A stretch of 64,000 nt of DNA, from NCBI RefSeq assembly GCF_022965805.1, contig NC_133110.1, positions 33,010,790 to 33,074,789 of the forward strand. The letters run 5' to 3'. The DNA is from Primulina eburnea. Its lineage: Eukaryota > Streptophyta > Magnoliopsida > Lamiales > Gesneriaceae. How positions within the stretch are numbered: the first letter of the stretch is position 1; each line of letters starts with the position of its first letter. Below are positions 46,170-58,300 of this stretch, in pieces. The translations under genes were made by a program, and so were the position numbers. Under the pieces are notes generated by a model, which saw nothing but the letters and a program-made list of their open reading frames with translations, was not told the DNA's origin and did not search any database.

Positions 46170-48756
46170 ATTTTCTTATAGAAGATCAATAGGGCATTTC
46201 ACACAAGAAACAAAGATTTCAAGGACTCAGCACAGGTTTCCTGCAAAAACTTTACAAATAATTGTCCTACACAGTAAGCAACATAATTCTTTGTCTTTTG
46301 TCACATACTGCTGCATCGATGCTTTGATAATATATATCTATACATATATACACACACACACACACACTATAAATGTGTAACTATTACAGTATGTGCATAT
46401 ACTATCTCTGTCAGGTTCATTTTTGGATTTTTACAGAAACCAAATATGATTTTTTTTGTTGATTTTGTGCGAAATATGAAGTGCTTGCATGTGTTAGATA
46501 ACTGGAATATTGTATCATGAAAACATTTTATTTTAGATAATACATTAAAATATATATATATATATAATATATTTTATATGAAATTTTGCAATTTATTTGT
46601 AGCATTTCACAATATATCCCAATTTGATATTTGATAGATTATATTTATTGGGATTTGAATTGGTTTTATAAAATGATTTTTATTTAACTTTTTTGTGAGC
46701 TAGTCAAGCTACCAAATTAAAAATCAATCTCTTGTGTTTTTTGTTGGGAAAATCAATCTCTTGTGTTTTTTGTTGGGATGCCTTACTAGTACATGGGCAA
46801 GAAGCAAGTTTGTTTGCAAGCAGATTCTTACAATCCAATCTATGAGAAGTCGGAATTGAATCGGCTTTCTCAATTCAACTAGCTGAGTGAGTGATAACTA
46901 CTCTGTTTTAAATAATGGACAACTTTAATCTGTTATAATATTAATCAAACAATTAATGTTAATTGGCATAGTAAACAAAATTTTGTTTCAAGGGAAATAA
47001 TTATTGTGGTATATAATTAAGTTAGTTATGAAAAAATAAAATGCTAAAATTTCGTATGCAGGTTCTGGTATTTGAGAAAAAATTTTACGTATGCAGGTTC
47101 TGGTATTTGAGAAAATTTAACGGATTGTATTCACAACCAACATTAATATATAACATAATTTTTTAAAAATACTCAGGTTCTTGTTATGGTGCAATTACAA
47201 TTTTAGTTTTGTACATATATTTGTCTATTTGCAATTGTGATTTTTTATATCATCAAATTTCAGTTTTAGTCCATTATTTTGTGTTTTTTTTTAAATTTTT
47301 TGCAAATTTAATATTTTTTACGACAAGACATTTACATGACACATACGTGGCACACATACGTATAGTTTCTCATCAACACTCAGAGTGGAAAATGAATAAA
47401 ATTTACAGGAAATAAAAGAAATGGGATTAAAAATTAATTATAACATCATAAATGACCAAAATTTTAAATAACAAACACATAAGATGAAAGTTGCAATTTT
47501 TCTGTTATAAAACTTTTTTTTATAGAAAAGATGGATATAAATAAATTTAATAATTTTTTTTTTGGAGAATGAATTTAACAAATATTTTGTTTGAGAGGAG
47601 GTGCATGTGCACAAAAGGAATTAATCAATTTTATAGAAGAAACAATGTTTTCGAGACATTTGCAAGATATACCTTCTAACTTCTAACCATATATTTACTT
47701 TGTGTCCAATACATTTCCCACTAGGTCTCTCTTTTTTTTTAATTCATTTAATTTTATATCGCAAATATATATATCTTATTAAGTCTACTAACTCATATAT
47801 TAATTATTTCTTTTGTAAGTGAACTTAACATTAATTACCTTAATTTATGCATATATAGGCTAGCTACCATTTTTCTATTAATATAAATGGCTTAGGTTTC
47901 AACTTTTAATAAATGTCAATTACCAGCCATGGCATGACTACAAGAAAATTCCGGGATATTTTGATATGATATATATTTTATAGAGACGAAGAAGGGATTC
48001 ATTATAATTGTATTTCGAACTCGAGATATTTTCCCAAACTTTATATATATTTTTGAATCAGATAAAATATAAGTAATGAGCGAAAGTTTTGATATATAAC
48101 TCCACACATAAATGAGCGTTTCAAAATGTGAAAATTTCATTTTAGAACTGTATATTTTTCCAAAGGAGAATGTCATGGATAAAAAGGTCAAAAAATTTCA
48201 AGAATTTAAAAATTAATACTTGTTTGTTTTCTCAACCCCAAACAAATTAAACAATAATTGCATCTTCATTAAACAAAATTAATTAAAGTTTGAGGTTCGG
48301 TGATTAAATCTTTCATTATTGCATGCACTTATTTAGTTAGATTAATTATATATTCCTTAAAAAATTAAACTGTGTATATAATTGAGCTAGTCGATCATAT
48401 AACATCGACAATAATTAATTTACCATTAATTATTAACTAACAGTACTACCTTTCGTCAATAATCAACATTAATCTTGGTTTAATTAGTAGTTAATTGATA
48501 ATAATGAAAAAGGTACATTTTGACCAAAGAAAGCGGAGACGAGAGGGAATATATATAAAAATAATTTTGGTATGATGAGTGTCTGATGATGGGCATCCAT
48601 GGCATCCATGGGCGCCTCGCGATATCTGTGTGAATGTCTCATAAGAATTTGATGTGTTTCCACGAGATGTTCTCGCGAACATCTCGGGTAGGCAACCAGA
48701 ATATCTAAGGATGGCTATGGTTGCCTACCGACAAGTGCACCACATATCATAATTAA
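46170..48756. other. Intergenic, no gene seen
   Basis: AT-rich; (ca)n and (ta)n at about 46345-46370 and 46550-46566. A 20-bp duplication (aatcaatctcttgtgttttt) lies at 46722 and 46750, and a duplicated catgcaggttctggtatttg at 47057 and 47091. A ggcatccatggcatccatgg repeat lies at 48592. No gene is supported. Confidence 0.5.
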
Positions 48757-48760
48757 TTAA

Positions 48761-48828
<68 letters not shown>

Positions 48829-48888
48829 GATTTCAATTGGAAAAACTAGCAAGTGTACTAGGTCATTTAATAATATAGTTAGATTGAG

Positions 48889-48969
<81 letters not shown>

Positions 48970-49015
48970 AACTAGCAAGTGTACTAGGTCATTTAATAAT
49001 ATAGTTAGATTGAGT

Positions 49016-49054
<39 letters not shown>

Positions 49055-49060
49055 TGATAG
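48757..49060. repeat. Composite AT/AC microsatellite with a triplicated 50-bp unit
   Basis: The unit aaactagcaagtgtactagg...tagttagattgagtc occurs at about 48842, 48968 and 49077 (the last reads past the array to about 49125). Between the copies are (AC)n(AT)n tracts: (AT) 48766-48824, (AC) 48893-48930, (AT) 48931-48962, then a shorter AC/AT pair at 49017-49054. Confidence 0.9.
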
Positions 49061-49727
49061 ACGATTTCGATTGAAAAAACTAGCAAATGTACTAGGTCAT
49101 TTAATAATATAGTTAGATGGAGTCCAATTACTATGATATAAATTATTTAATTTAATCTAGGCTAAATAAAGAAGTGATTTTTGTGAATAATTAGATAATT
49201 AAAATAAACTAAGTTATTCTAAATCAAATATCACAATTCATTAAATTATGGATTAAACAGGAGAAATTCAAATTCAAATAAGCTGATCAGGAGCACACAA
49301 CTGTATCAAATATCAATTATTGTCACGTATTGAATTTCATCAAACAAGAATTATTCTAAAGTTCCCTATCTTATTTATTAATATATTTCTAGAATTAATA
49401 ATCATGTTTTTATTTAACTCTTTCATCTATTTCTAATTGAATTAAATAAAAATGCATTCAATAACTATGTAATTTCAGCTCTTTGTCTAAAATCACATGC
49501 TGCAGTCGAATGCTATTTTTAGTCGGTTTAAACATGTGTTGATCAATATTTTTGAAGCTATTGTCACTCTATTATCTTTCGAGTTAAAATCAAACAACAA
49601 ACATGCAAATAATTGACCAAATTAAATTCAAAACGTCATACACATAAAATAAACCAAAACATTAATCAATCCAATAAGCGAATAATGATCACAAGTTTAA
49701 CCATATCGTGGCCCCGGTCATAAGATG

Positions 49728-50586
49728 TGAAGGGAAATATATTTTCTCTTATTAATATGATTTCGTAATTTAAAATAATTTCTCTAATATTATCTCTTCC
49801 ATGATTAATTTGATTTGGCTAACATTATTTGTAGCCTTTCTAGATAATATGGTATTTAATGAGATAGTTATGCGAATATTGATATGATATGGTATCAAGA
49901 TTTAAGAAGAGTTTTGTTTCTATTAAACTCTTATTGTTCTTTGTTGAATAGGTTTCCTTGTTGTGACAAACTCTAGGAGAGAGAAAATTTATAAATAAGA
50001 TAAACAAGGACTTTGTTGTAGCTTGTTCATCTCGACATTATATACGCACATTGCACATTGTGAGTTTCAGAGAAAAGATCATAAACGTTGTTGCTGCTTT
50101 GGAGATTGCCATAGGGCGTGTTGCCTTGAATGTTGGAAACATCTGCAGACAACATCGTGACGAAGTTCGCTGAAGAGTGTTTTTGAGACTCCAGTTTTTG
50201 GCACACGTTTATTTTGTTTTCTTATTCAAGTTTTAATATTGTTGGTCATTTTTAGAAAGCTTAATTTTCTCAAAGTGTTGAGAACATTGATTTTTGTGAA
50301 AATCACTAGTGATGGGTTTTTGTAAAAGCTTTGGTTTTCTAATGATTAATTTTTTTCCCTGAGGCACCGCACAAGTATAAATATTTGTGCATATTCAATC
50401 TTGTCCATCGCATTTATTTTAAGTCAATTTGTGTTACAAGCTTTAATTTTTCGCTGCATGCGGTCCGAGATGTTGTACCATCTGGCACAATATTTAATTC
50501 TAATAAAACACGAATTTGCTTCTTATACTGATTTGATTATATTAGATATATGTCATTATCTGTTGAACAACACAATATTTCTTACA
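49728..50586 (+). repeat. Sirevirus-like 5' LTR
   Basis: 859 bp, TATA-like tttataaataagata at about 49989. The primer-binding site begins three bases after its end. Confidence 0.92.
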
Positions 50587-50661
50587 AGTGGTATCAGAGC
50601 CTACTCTTGATATACTAGGTGCTGATTCTAGTTCTTGTTTTGTTTGACAGGAATTATTCAA

Positions 50662-52235
50662 ATGGACACATCACTTGCAAACACGGCACTCCGACCACCA
50701 ATCCTAGATGGAACTAATTACGGCCTATGGAAGGTCAAAATCAGATATTACATAAAATCCATAGATGAACGGGCTTAGCAGCGTGTTGTCAATGGATGGA
50801 CTCCGCCGAGGAGAGTGGATGAGATGGTGATAGTCTGATAAAATAGGAGAGTGACTGGTCTACGGATGAAGTGCAGATTTCTAACTACGACTCAAAGGCA
50901 CTGAATGCGATTTTTCATCAGTTGATATGAACATGTTTAGTCTGATTACCAACTGTATTTCTACCAAAGATGCATGGGATATCCTCCAAAGACACTGTGA
51001 AGGTTCTGAGAGTGTGCGACGAACTAAACTAAGGATGCTTACTTCCTAGTTCGAAACTATGAGGATGGAAAAATTCAAGAACATATTGGATTATGATCGT
51101 CGTTTGCGAGAAATTGCTAATGAAGCGTTCAGTTTAGGGGACCCTACCTCTTATGAACGGTTAGTTAGCAAGGTTCTCCGCTCTTTGCCCGAGAGGTTCA
51201 ACATAAAAATTTGTGCAATAGACGAGGCTAAGGACACATCTCAGATGGCTTTGGAAGACCTGATTACTTCCCTACGCACCTTTGAAATGAACACGGATAT
51301 GCAGAAGAAAGAAAAGGGTAAGACGTTTGCCTTCCAAGTCTCAAACGACTCCTATAACGATCTCCGTCAAATATCCCAAGAAGTTAATGAATCAGATCTT
51401 TGCGAGGACTCCATCGCCTATATCACAAATAAATTTGGGGATCACTTGAAGAGAATCAGAGATAAAAAGAAGGATTCACAACCGTCTAGATTTCCTAGTC
51501 TACCCGTACCTGAAAGGCCACAAAAGTCTCCTGTCCAACAATAATTTCGACCAAGGAATGAGGGCAAGAGACAATTTAATTCAAAGAAGTATGAACCGGT
51601 CCAGTGTAGAGAGTGCAAGGGTTTTGGTCACTATGCCAATGAATGTGCTAACCGATTGCGAAAGAACAAAGGCTATAATGCCTCCTTAAGCGATGAGGAA
51701 TCTGATGAGGAGGAGAAATCAAATGATGAAGCTGATCATACCTCCTTGACGGCACTATTGACCAAAAACCGTTGGCTGCAAGTGAATCATTTAGGTGTTG
51801 CCTTAGGTGTTTCCACACCCGAACGCAACATCTGCGCAAAATCAGTCTGCCTTAAATCTATGTCTTCTGGAAGCTTCGGTGAAAATTATGAGGAAGTTGA
51901 AAAAGAAGAAATTACTCTTGAAAGTGTACAAAAACTGTATGAAGAGCTATTTGAAGATTGGAGCAAAAGGAACAAGCTTAACTCAAATCTTATGAAAGAA
52001 AACACCGAACTGAAATCGGTGGTGGCGAAACTTGAAGTCTCTTTGCAAAAAGGATATGGAAATAGGCAAGACCAAGGATGAACTTCAAAAGGCTACTGAA
52101 ACCTTATCAAAGTTTAATTCAAGCACCTCCAAGCTTGAAACCATACTTTTGATGGGAAGAGATGACAAAAAAGGATTAGGGTTCAAAGACAGTGTGTACG
52201 AAATAGGTGAATCTTCTAAATCTACTGTTTTGTGA
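50662..52235 (+). pseudogene. Sirevirus-like gag, decayed
   Basis: The start is ATGGACACATCACTTGC at 50662, 60 bp after the primer site. The N-terminus (MDTSLANTALRPPILDGTNY, then LWKVKIRYYI) is a DUF4219/UBN2-type gag. A TAG at about 50777 and frameshifts follow. The main open block 51059-51544 is interrupted by TAA, then continues through zinc knuckle CX2CX4HX4C (51605-51646; CRECKGFGHYANEC) and an acidic DEESDEEE run. A coiled-coil-like Glu/Lys-rich part (51900-52070) shifts frame near 52045. Confidence 0.82.
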
Positions 52236-53704
52236 AAGATAAAACTGAAACATTCACACCGCCACAACCTGCACCTTCAACCAAAAGCTCTCCACCAAAA
52301 AGACAACCTGCTGCACCTACTCCTAAGAAAAGAAAACGCAGGTATGTATGTCATTACTGCTTTAAGCCTGGTCATATCAGGTCATATTGTTTTAAATTCA
52401 TGGATGATCGCATGAATAAAAAGACAAGTCAGATGTTGCCCCGAATATTGCACAACACTTCCCGCAACACCTCCAATCGCCGACCTACAGTGAGACAGGT
52501 TTGGGTATCAAAGGTAAAAATTCACTGTAATGTTGTATATACTTCATTGAAAACTAACACTGCAGATTATTGGTACTTTGATAGAGGAAGCTCACGCCAC
52601 ATGACAGGATCACGAGAACATCTCATTGATTATGTTGATAAAAAAGGTGGTAAAGTAACTTATGGAGGGGGAGCAAAATGAATGATTGTAGGAAAAGGGA
52701 CATTAAATGTTGAAGGATTACCAAAGCTCCACAATGTGCTTCACGTTGAAGGATTAAATTCGAATTTAATTAGCATAAGCCAATTGTGTGATGATAATTT
52801 GCATGTCAAGTTTACTAAACATATTTGTGAAGTTTTTGATGAAACTAACTTGTGCATTATGAGAGGTAAGGTGAATAACTATCATGCAATCGTGCACAAG
52901 TTAGTGAACTTGATTTATGGCATCAGAAACTTGGACATGTGAATTTCAAGACCATGAAGAACTTGTGTAAGTATGATGTAGTACGAGGTATGCCTAATCT
53001 CTCTTCTGGTATACCATAGGTGTGTGGAGATTGTCAAAAAGGAAAACAGACTCGCGTGTCGCATCCAGTGTTGCCAACATCTGGGACCCGCTGTCTGGAG
53101 TTACTCTACATGGACCTTATGGGTCCTATGGAAGTGGAAAGCTTTGGAGGTAAGAAGTATTTTTGTATGTGTTGATGATTTCTCACGATTTTCATGGATA
53201 AGATTTATTAGAGAGAAATCAGATACTTTTGATGTTTTTAAACAATTGGTCACAAGAATCACAAACTTCCATAGTTTAATGGTGAGAAGGATCAGGACTG
53301 ATCATGGTAAGGAATTTGAAAACTCTCTATTCTCATCATTTTGTGACAGGAAAGGAATTTCACACGAATTTTCAACACCAAAAACCCCATAGCAAAATGA
53401 GATTGTTGAACGCAAGAATAGGACCCTGCAAGAAATGGCAAGAGTGATGCTAGCTTCAAAGAATATTTCAAAGCGGTTTTGGGCAGAAGCCATTAATACA
53501 ACTTGTCACATTTCAAACAATGTGTATTTAAGAAGTGGATCAACCATGACTTCTTATGAAATAATCATGGGAAATAAGCCTAATCTTAAATATTTTCATG
53601 TTTTTGGTTGTGTTTGTTACACTTTGAATAACAGGGATCAACTTGCAAAATTTGATCCAAAGAGTGATAAATGTTTATTTTTGAGATATGCCACTAGCTT
53701 ATAG
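52232..53704 (+). pseudogene. Sirevirus-like protease and integrase, decayed
   Basis: A second zinc knuckle (CHYCFKPGHIRSYC) is followed by the protease start WYFDRGSSRHMTG, in which the usual DSG active-site triad reads DRG. A TGA at 52679-52681 ends this frame. The pre-integrase block (52682-52942) and the integrase core (53024-53704; VCVDDFSRFSW, RTDHGKEFEN, then ENEIVERKNRT-like NEIVERKNRTLQEMAR) follow, with stops at about 53019 and 53390. Confidence 0.82.
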
Positions 53705-55654
53705 TCGAGCTTACCACATGTTTAATTTACGAACTAGGACTATTATGGAATCCATTAATATAGTTTTTGATGACTGTGCAGATCTGAAAAGGAAGACGTC
53801 TGAAGATGATGTGGAAGACCTTCGGGAAATTACAATCGCACTGGAAAATGCAGGTGTTTACCGAGATGTTGCAACATCTAGCACAAAATGTGACACTGAA
53901 GTCACCGAAACTAAGAATGAACCTAACAACGATGATGATGCAGTAGATGATGGACAGAATATTCCAAGCAAATTTCAAAAAGACCATCCATCATCTCAAA
54001 TAATCGGAAATATGCGCGAAGATGTTCAAACTCGAAAGAAAGAGAAAGTTGATTACCGAAAAATGGCTGGACTTATATGATTGAGCTCAATGTAATCACA
54101 GGTTAGATTTTCATGCTTTATGTCCAATTTTGAACCCAAAAATGTTGATGAGGCATTAAAAGATGAATTTTGGATTAATGCAATACATGATGAGCTAGAA
54201 GAATTTATTTGAAATGATGTTTGGACTTTAGTTCCACCCCTTGATCATGGTAATATTATTGGTACAAAATGGATTTTCAAGAATAAAACTGATGAGTTGG
54301 GAAACATCGTTCGAAATAAAGCAAGGTTGGTTGCTCAAGGGTAAACACAGGTTTAGGGGGTTGATTTTGATGAGACCTTTGCTCATGTTGCCCGCATTGA
54401 GTAAGTCAGACTATTGCTAGCTATTGCATGCTATATGAAAATCAAAATTTTTCAAATGGATGTCAAAAGTGGGTTTTTAAATGAGATTTTGAGTGAGGAA
54501 GTGTATGTTTGACAACCTAAATGTTTTGAGAATACACACCATTTGGATCATGTCTACAAATTGAAGAAGCCACTTTCTGGTTTGAAGCAAGCACCACGTG
54601 CTTGGTATGGGAGATTGACAGAATACCTAGTTCAAATCGGCTTCAAACGAGGTGAGGTAGACAAAACTGTTTTTATTCAAAAGTCCAAAGGTGACATTCT
54701 TATTTGTCAATTCTATGTTGATGATATAATCTTTGGTTCTTCTTCTCAAAAGCATGCTAATGATTTTGTTGAGTGCATGTCATCCACTTTTGAAATGAGC
54801 ATGGTTGGTGAGTTGAGTTATTTTCTTGGTTTGTAAATTAAACAAATGCATGATGGCATCTTTCTGTGTCAAAGTAAGTATGCTAAGAACTTGATTAAGA
54901 AATTTGCAAATGAAAACACCAAACACATGAGAACTCCTATAGGCTCGAGTGAAAAATTGTGCAAAGATGATGTTGCCGAAAATGTTGACAACACTCTATA
55001 CCACAGCATCATAGGTACCCTCCTGTATTTGACAGCCAGTCGCCTTGACATCATGTTTAGTGTATGCTTATGTGCTAGATATCAATCTAATCCTAAAATT
55101 TCTTATTTGAAAGCTGTGAAGCGCATTTTACGTTACATAGCAGGAACTATTAACATAGGATTATGGTACACTCAGAAACCAATTCGAATTTGGTAGGATT
55201 TTCTGATGCAAATTGTGCTGGTGATTTAGATAATAGAAAAAGTACATCTGGAGGTTGTTTCTATCTTGGCAATAATTTGATCTCATGGCATAGTAGGAAA
55301 CAAAATTGTGGGTCACTTTCAACTGCTGAATCTGAATATGTGGCAGCTAGAAGTTGTTGTTCCCAACTTTTGTGGATGAACCAAATGATAGAAGATTATG
55401 GACTTAAGAGTGAAACTTTAGTTGTTTATTGTGATAATTCTAGTACAATTAATATTTCAAAAAATCCATTACAACACTCTCGAACTAAACACATTGAAAT
55501 TAGACACCACTTTATTCGAGATTTAATAGAAAAGGGATTGATTCGAATTGAATTTGTTGGTACAAATAACCAACTGGCTGACATATTCACAAAAGCATTA
55601 GACTTTGAGAGGTTCTCCAACCTTAGAAAATATCTCAGTATGTGTTTTGCCTGA
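53705..55654 (+). pseudogene. Sirevirus-like reverse transcriptase and RNase H, decayed
   Basis: After an acidic linker (to about 54080) RT begins near 54130 (EALKDEFWINAIHDELEEF, TKWIFKNK, RLVAQG) with many stops. The part at 54543-54836 is open and contains SGLKQAPRAWY and catalytic YVDDIIFGSSS. RNase H follows at 55163-55654 (GFSDANCAGDLDNRKSTSG, STAESEYVAARSCC, YCDNSSTINIS, SRTKHIEIRHHF). Confidence 0.87.
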
Positions 55655-55960
55655 TCATTTATGGATGTTGTCTCAGATGTCACAACATCTCGGACAACAT
55701 CTTACATGCATGTGCGTTGTTAGGATTTAGGCATACTGCATTGCATTCATACTGTGATATGTTGTGTTGAATCCGTGTAGCATAATTTTCTGATTCACTT
55801 ACAATTCATTGTTATCTTTTAAAACTTCACACATATACATGTGAACCTAGTCACAAAAATTTGAAGAATGGTCACTTGACTCTAATCAATGAGACAAGTA
55901 TCTCGAGAGATTAAAATATAATCATTAAAAATGTTGAGTCTGTGATTAAAAGGCAAGATG

Positions 55961-56109
55961 GAAAAAGTTACCCAAAGTAGCCCAATGAAGGCTGGACTTC
56001 AAGTGTGAGAGCTACCCCTTCTAAAGATTAGCACAGAAATAGGAGAAAATAGAAAAAGCTACCTAAAGGAGTCCAATGAAGACTGTTCTTCTAGTGTGGG
56101 AGCTACCAC
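55961..56109. repeat. 58-bp direct duplication (two copies, 91 bp apart)
   Basis: gaaaaagttacccaaagtag at 55961 and gaaaaagctacctaaaggag at 56052 start two related segments that both run through cccaatgaag/tccaatgaag to gagctacc/gagctacc. They lie in the non-coding stretch between pol and the extra ORF of the Sirevirus-like element. Confidence 0.8.
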
Positions 56110-56750
56110 TCACATGGTCAGAAAATTGTTAAATCATTCAGTGTGAAGAAAATTAAAATTGTTTTTCTGGAATTGTGCGTATTGTCGGAAGTTGTTGCCA
56201 ATATTTGTGACAACACTTCATCTGTAAACATATCTCATATTAGTTTTCATGTTTTATTTATGTTACATTCTGTTATTAGGCATAAATAGGTCATGCATAA
56301 ACATATCATTGTGAATATTTTTGAGTCATAAATATATGAGTATTTCAACAGAAGAATAATTCGATGAAAATTCAAACTTTGATAAAATTCGAATTTCAGT
56401 GATCTTTAATGTCTAGTGGAGTTTTAATTTGATGTGGGTTTATTTCTGGAATTTTTGAAATAATATTGTGCGAAAATCATCTCAGTAACTGTCTGAAAGG
56501 ATTAACGGCTATATTTTTACCGTTTCATTTTTTCTCGTTAGATTTAATCGGTTACTGAGTTTTGTTTTTGTTATCGTTGTACTGTTCATTCATGTTTATC
56601 TTCTAGAGTTACAAAACCTAACTCATCATTATCTGTCAGTTAGCGTTTCAAACTCTCAGATTTTCCCACTGTGAAATTTCTCTCATCGCACTGCAATTTT
56701 TCTGTGTTTTTCTAGTTTCCTCATTTGCTTTTGCAATCTACTGTGATTCA

Positions 56751-57233
56751 ATGGCAGGAAAGGGTTTTGATCCCCATGATATACGAAGTGAAATGGGTCA
56801 TACAGAGGATGTTGCCCCAACTTCCGCAACATCTGAAGTAACACCCACGGCTCAGAATCTCCAAATCATACCGGCTGCTCTAACTCTAGAACCTTTAGAG
56901 GTTATTGCTCCCGGAGAGCCAGGAAATCCAGAGGACATCGACAACCCACCTATGTTCAGGTTTCCTGATCCGCCGCAACCACAAGTGCGAAGATCAAAGA
57001 GAAAGGCTGGGTACAACCTCGATCTTACTCCCGTGAAGAGATTTCACTACAAGGGACAGCCCTCCACTCGCCCATCATTGATTGATCCTGCTGAAACGTC
57101 AGGCGATGACTTAAATGGTGACTACGAATTTGTGGCTCGCAAGAAGCTTGTTCCTACATCGAAGGAGCGCAATACATCAGCTCAAGTGGTTGCCAAGATT
57201 CAAAGAACTATGTACTTAGCCTGGAGGTCATAG
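56751..57233 (+). CDS. Extra ORF downstream of pol in the Sirevirus-like element, 160 aa
   Basis: The frame starts MAGKGFDPHDIRSEMGHTED at 56751 and stays open for 160 codons in an element whose other genes are heavily broken. It is Pro/Glu/Thr-rich at first. It then has a basic RRSKRKAGYNLD patch resembling a nuclear localisation signal and an RKKLVPTSKE segment. No signal peptide, membrane helix or glycoprotein feature is visible. By position it corresponds to the so-called envelope-like ORF of some Sireviruses, but nothing in its sequence shows such a role. The last residues appear to be contributed by a short inserted sequence with a tRNA-like B box. Function unknown. Confidence 0.55.
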   Translation: MAGKGFDPHDIRSEMGHTEDVAPTSATSEVTPTAQNLQIIPAALTLEPLEVIAPGEPGNPEDIDNPPMFRFPDPPQPQVRRSKRKAGYNLDLTPVKRFHYKGQPSTRPSLIDPAETSGDDLNGDYEFVARKKLVPTSKERNTSAQVVAKIQRTMYLAWRS

Positions 57234-57350
57234 GTTCGAATCTTGGGGAGGCATTGACTTCCCTGCTAGGGGGAGGAATCCTGTGAGTGGGGCCGGCTGA
57301 GTCCTCGAGTCCTAACAACACCCGAGCTAACGTCATTTTATTCAAGAGGA
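57205..57350 (+). mobile_element. Possible SINE-like insertion (B-box sequence)
   Basis: ggttcgaatct (57233-57243) matches the internal B box of pol III promoters. It is followed by GC-rich sequence (ggggaggcattgacttccc, ggggccggctgag) unlike the surrounding element. A tagcctggagg just upstream resembles an A box but is too close. Limits and target duplication were not established. Confidence 0.35.
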
Positions 57351-57365
57351 GAAAAATTCTCTAAC

Positions 57366-57443
57366 ACAGGGGGAGTTGATTTGAACTAAACAATGATAAA
57401 TGAGTTTGATCTCATTTTGTCCAGAAAGGCAAAAAGGGGGAGA
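57366..57443 (+). promoter_or_regulatory. Polypurine tracts before the Sirevirus-like 3' LTR
   Basis: cagggggag at 57367-57375 and aaaaagggggaga at 57431-57443, the latter ending one base before the LTR. Repeated PPTs upstream of the 3' LTR are a described Sirevirus feature. Confidence 0.75.
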
Positions 57444-57444
57444 T

Positions 57445-58295
57445 TGAAGGGAAATATATTTTCTCTTATTAATATGATTTCGTAACTTAAAATAATTTCC
57501 CTAATATTATCTCTTCCATGATTAATTTGATTTGGTTAACATTTATTGTAATTTTGTCTTTCTAGATAATATGATATTTAATGAGATAATTATGCAAATA
57601 TTGATATGATATGGTGTCAAGATTTAAGAAGAGTTTTGTTTCTATTAAAATTTTATTTTTCCTTGTTGAATAGGTTTCCTTGTTGAGACAAACTCTAGGA
57701 GAGTGAAGATCTATAAATAAGAGAAACAAGGACTGTGTTGTAGCTTCTTCATCTCGACATTATATACGCACATTGTACATAGTGAGTTCAGAGAAAAGAT
57801 CATAAACGTTGCTGCTGATTTGGAGATTTCCATAGGACGTGTTGTCTTGAATGTTGGAAACATCTGAAGACAACATCTGTGACGAAGTTGGCTGAAGAGT
57901 GTTTCTGAGACTACAGTTTTTGGCACACGTTTCTTTTGCTTTCTTATTCACGTTTTAATATTGTTGATCATTTTTAGAAAGCTTTATTTTCTCAAAGTGT
58001 TGAGAAAATTGATTTTTGTGAAAATCACTAGTGATAAGTTTTTGTAAACGCTTTGTTTTTCTAGTAATTAATTTTTTCCCTGAGGCACCATACTTGTGCA
58101 TATTCAATCTTGTCCATCACATTTATTTTAAGTAAATTTGTGTTAAAAACTTTAATTTTCTGCTGTATGTTGTCCGAGATTTTGTAACATCTGGCACAAC
58201 ATATAATTCTGATAAAACACGAATTTGCATCTTATACTGATTCGATTATATTAGATATATGTTATTATATGTTGAACAACGCAATATTTCTTACA
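57445..58295 (+). repeat. Sirevirus-like 3' LTR
   Basis: 851 bp, homologous to 49728-50586. The TATA-like box is ctataaataaga at 57710-57721. Target duplication agatg follows. Confidence 0.92.
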
Positions 58296-58300
58296 AGATG

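Larger units (their letters stand above)
49728..58295 (+). mobile_element. Sirevirus-type Ty1/copia retrotransposon, complete with TSD
   Basis: 5' LTR 49728-50586 (859 bp) and 3' LTR 57445-58295 (851 bp) both start tgaagggaaatata and end atttcttaca. They clearly differ by substitutions and small indels. The direct repeat agatg flanks the whole (49723-49727 and 58296-58300). The primer site tggtatcagagc (50589-50600) is for initiator Met tRNA. Domain order is gag, protease, integrase, RT and RNase H, and then about 1.8 kb of extra sequence with an ORF before the 3' LTR. Large gag with two zinc knuckles, the extra ORF and repeated GGGGGAG tracts point to the Sirevirus lineage. Many stops and frameshifts make it inactive. 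Confidence 0.95.

Noticed and set aside
57233..57243. Possible tRNA gene (B box ggttcgaatct)
   Set aside because: No cloverleaf can be formed around it and the A-box-like sequence is far too close; at best a SINE remnant.
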